6,782 nt of DNA from Bacteroides_E sp964522975 (GTDB lineage: Bacteria; Bacteroidota; Bacteroidia; Bacteroidales; Bacteroidaceae): the NCBI GenBank assembly GCA_964522975.1, contig CAZFXK010000119.1, forward strand, positions 1 to 6,782. The letters run 5' to 3'. The position numbers and the translations under genes were made by a program. The notes beneath the pieces were generated by a model. That model saw only the letters and a program-made list of their open reading frames with translations, made no database searches and was not told where the DNA came from. Shown here in pieces: positions 5,710 through 6,782 of this stretch (position 1 is the stretch's first letter; each line of letters starts with the position of its first letter).

Positions 5710-6657
5710 ATGAATATAGAAGATATTTTATCAAATAAGAAGCACTATAACCGTTTAATACAAAACTATAAAATTTACTTGCAACTTGAACGGTCATTAT
5801 CAATGAACACCATTGAAGCCTATTTAAATGACATAAAAAAGCTTTTCTCTTTTTTAGAAGATGAAACCATAACATTAAGATCGGTTACATTAAAAGACTT
5901 ACAACAATTTTCAAATCAACTTCATACATTAGGAATTCATGCTCGCTCACAAGCCCGGATTTTATCAGGAATTAAATCTTTTTTCAACTTTTTATTATTG
6001 GAGAAATACATAGAAGTTGATCCTAGCGAATTATTAGAAAGTCCCAAAATAGGATTTAAGATACCGGACATACTTACTGTTGAAGAAATTGATAATATGA
6101 TAGCTGTTATTAATCTAAGTACTAAAGAAGGACAAAGAAACCGGGCTATTATAGAAACTCTTTATAGTTGCGGACTACGGGTAACTGAATTAATAAATTT
6201 AAAAATATCCGATTTATATCTTGATGAAGGTTTTATACGAGTTACAGGAAAAGGTAATAAACAACGTTTAGTGCCTATCTCTACACGTGCCATTCATGAA
6301 ATCAAACTCTATTTTTTAGATCGAAATCAGCTGGATGTGAAAAAAGAATATGTAGATATTCTTTTCTTAAATAGACGCGGCAAACAGTTAACCCGCAATA
6401 TGATTTTTATTATTATTCAAAATTTAGCAAAAGAAGCAGAAATAGACAAACAAGTAAGTCCTCATACTTTAAGACACTCCTTTGCCACTCATTTATTAGA
6501 AGGAGGAGCCAACTTACGTGTCATTCAAGCGATGTTAGGACACGAATCCATTGCAACAACTGAAATTTACACTCATATAGATAAAGAACGATTACGAAGT
6601 GAAATTATAGATCACCACCCTCGTAACATAACATACAGAGAACAAAAAAAAGAATAA
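5710..6657 (+). CDS. xerD: Tyrosine recombinase XerD (chromosome dimer resolution)
   Basis: XerD acts with XerC at the dif site, under FtsK control, to resolve chromosome dimers at division. The 315-residue protein has an N-terminal SAM-like core-binding domain (about 15-105, with YLQLERSLSMNTIEAYLNDI) and a C-terminal catalytic domain (about 120-290). All active-site residues are visible: R157 in YSCGLRVTEL, K181 in TGKGNKQRLVPI, H252 and R255 in SPHTLRHSFATH, H278 in MLGHES, and the nucleophile Y287 in IYTHI. Length is close to the ~300 residues of XerC/D, with a slightly longer N-terminus and a charged tail. No other ATG precedes the core, and the ATG at 5710 is preceded by an A-rich stretch rather than a Shine-Dalgarno. 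It is divergent from aroQ, an order I recall in Bacteroidales, and there is no phage or island gene around it, which supports a housekeeping XerD over an integrase. XerC cannot be fully excluded from sequence alone. Confidence 0.9.
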   Translation: MNIEDILSNKKHYNRLIQNYKIYLQLERSLSMNTIEAYLNDIKKLFSFLEDETITLRSVTLKDLQQFSNQLHTLGIHARSQARILSGIKSFFNFLLLEKYIEVDPSELLESPKIGFKIPDILTVEEIDNMIAVINLSTKEGQRNRAIIETLYSCGLRVTELINLKISDLYLDEGFIRVTGKGNKQRLVPISTRAIHEIKLYFLDRNQLDVKKEYVDILFLNRRGKQLTRNMIFIIIQNLAKEAEIDKQVSPHTLRHSFATHLLEGGANLRVIQAMLGHESIATTEIYTHIDKERLRSEIIDHHPRNITYREQKKE

Positions 6658-6686
6658 TTAAAATTTCATCTTTTTTCAGCTACTTC

Positions 6687-6716
6687 TTGTTCTTCATAAA
6701 AAAAGCGGTATATTTG
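6687..6716 (+). promoter_or_regulatory. Bacteroidetes-type promoter for tRNA-Leu
   Basis: TTG (6687-6689) is followed after exactly 19 bases by TATATTTG (6709-6716), a full match to TTG-N19-TAnnTTTG. The predicted start near 6721-6724 is only a few bases before the mature tRNA 5' end at 6728, a layout typical of tRNA promoters. It lies in the 70-base gap after the xerD stop, where no terminator hairpin is visible. Confidence 0.75.
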
Positions 6717-6727
6717 TATCTCCATTC

Positions 6728-6782
6728 GCCCAGATGGCGGAATCGGTAGACGCGCTGGTCTCAAACACCAGTGGATTTTTCC
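6728..6782 (+). tRNA. tRNA-Leu (anticodon CAA), 3' end cut by window
   Basis: The 5' part of a class II tRNA is visible. The acceptor strand is GCCCAGA (6728-6734), the D stem GCG/CGC (6737-6739 with 6751-6753) encloses a loop containing the G18G19 pair (6745-6746), and the anticodon stem CTGGT/ACCAG (6755-6759 with 6767-6771) holds the loop CTCAAAC with anticodon CAA at 6762-6764, reading UUG leucine codons. The start of a long variable arm follows (GGA, TTTT, TCC at 6773-6782), as expected for leucine. The T arm, the 3' acceptor strand and any encoded CCA lie beyond the window. Confidence 0.93.

Noticed and set aside
5615..5875. Minus-strand open frame of 86 codons overlapping xerD and the control region
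   Set aside because: It lies mostly antisense to the clearly coding N-terminus of xerD, its product matches nothing known to me, and it overlaps the aroQ start and promoter.
5710..6782. Tyrosine recombinase beside a tRNA gene as an integrase with an att site
   Set aside because: The recombinase has XerD length and motifs, is oriented next to aroQ as in Bacteroidales chromosomes, and no direct repeat of the tRNA, excisionase or cargo gene is visible.

Overview
The window is a chromosomal housekeeping segment from an AT-rich member of the Bacteroidota, most likely order Bacteroidales. Four things point there: the protein types (Bacteroidales-style DUF2795 protein, pyruvate kinase with the N-terminal ATISDKRCDVDF variant, a 'GYGVHSPF' methyltransferase-like protein), the gene order aroQ-pyk-O-methyltransferase-rbfA-FtsX permease divergent from xerD, the absence of Shine-Dalgarno sequences before most starts, and promoter boxes of the Bacteroidetes type (TTG about 19 bases upstream of TAnnTTTG). 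Genus cannot be fixed from the sequence.

Layout: on the minus strand, reading from about 5690 down to 297, seven tightly packed genes form one apparent operon: aroQ (type II 3-dehydroquinate dehydratase), pyk (pyruvate kinase), a class I O-methyltransferase, rbfA (ribosome-binding factor A), a LolC/LolE-like FtsX permease, a degenerate methyltransferase-like protein of unknown function, and a PduO-type cob(I)alamin adenosyltransferase. Gaps are 0-20 bases, with a 4-base GTGA overlap between rbfA and the permease. Downstream on the same strand, a small acidic DUF2795 protein (17-238) has its own well-formed promoter whose -33 box lies in the 3' end of the adenosyltransferase gene. On the plus strand, xerD (5710-6657) diverges from aroQ across an 84-base control region. 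After xerD a convincing promoter drives a tRNA-Leu(CAA) that is cut by the window end.

The genes do not make one pathway: they join shikimate synthesis, the last step of glycolysis, 30S ribosome maturation, probable lipoprotein or envelope transport, and cobalamin activation (needed, for example, by methylmalonyl-CoA mutase in Bacteroidales). This looks like a housekeeping operon shared because of growth-linked expression rather than a specialised system. I found no CRISPR, insertion sequence, phage, toxin-antitoxin or defence genes. The points worth a second look are modest: a methyltransferase-like protein with a broken SAM-binding motif, an altered potassium-site motif in pyruvate kinase, an orphan FtsX permease, an uncharacterised conserved acidic protein with its own promoter, and an imperfect palindrome in the divergent control region.
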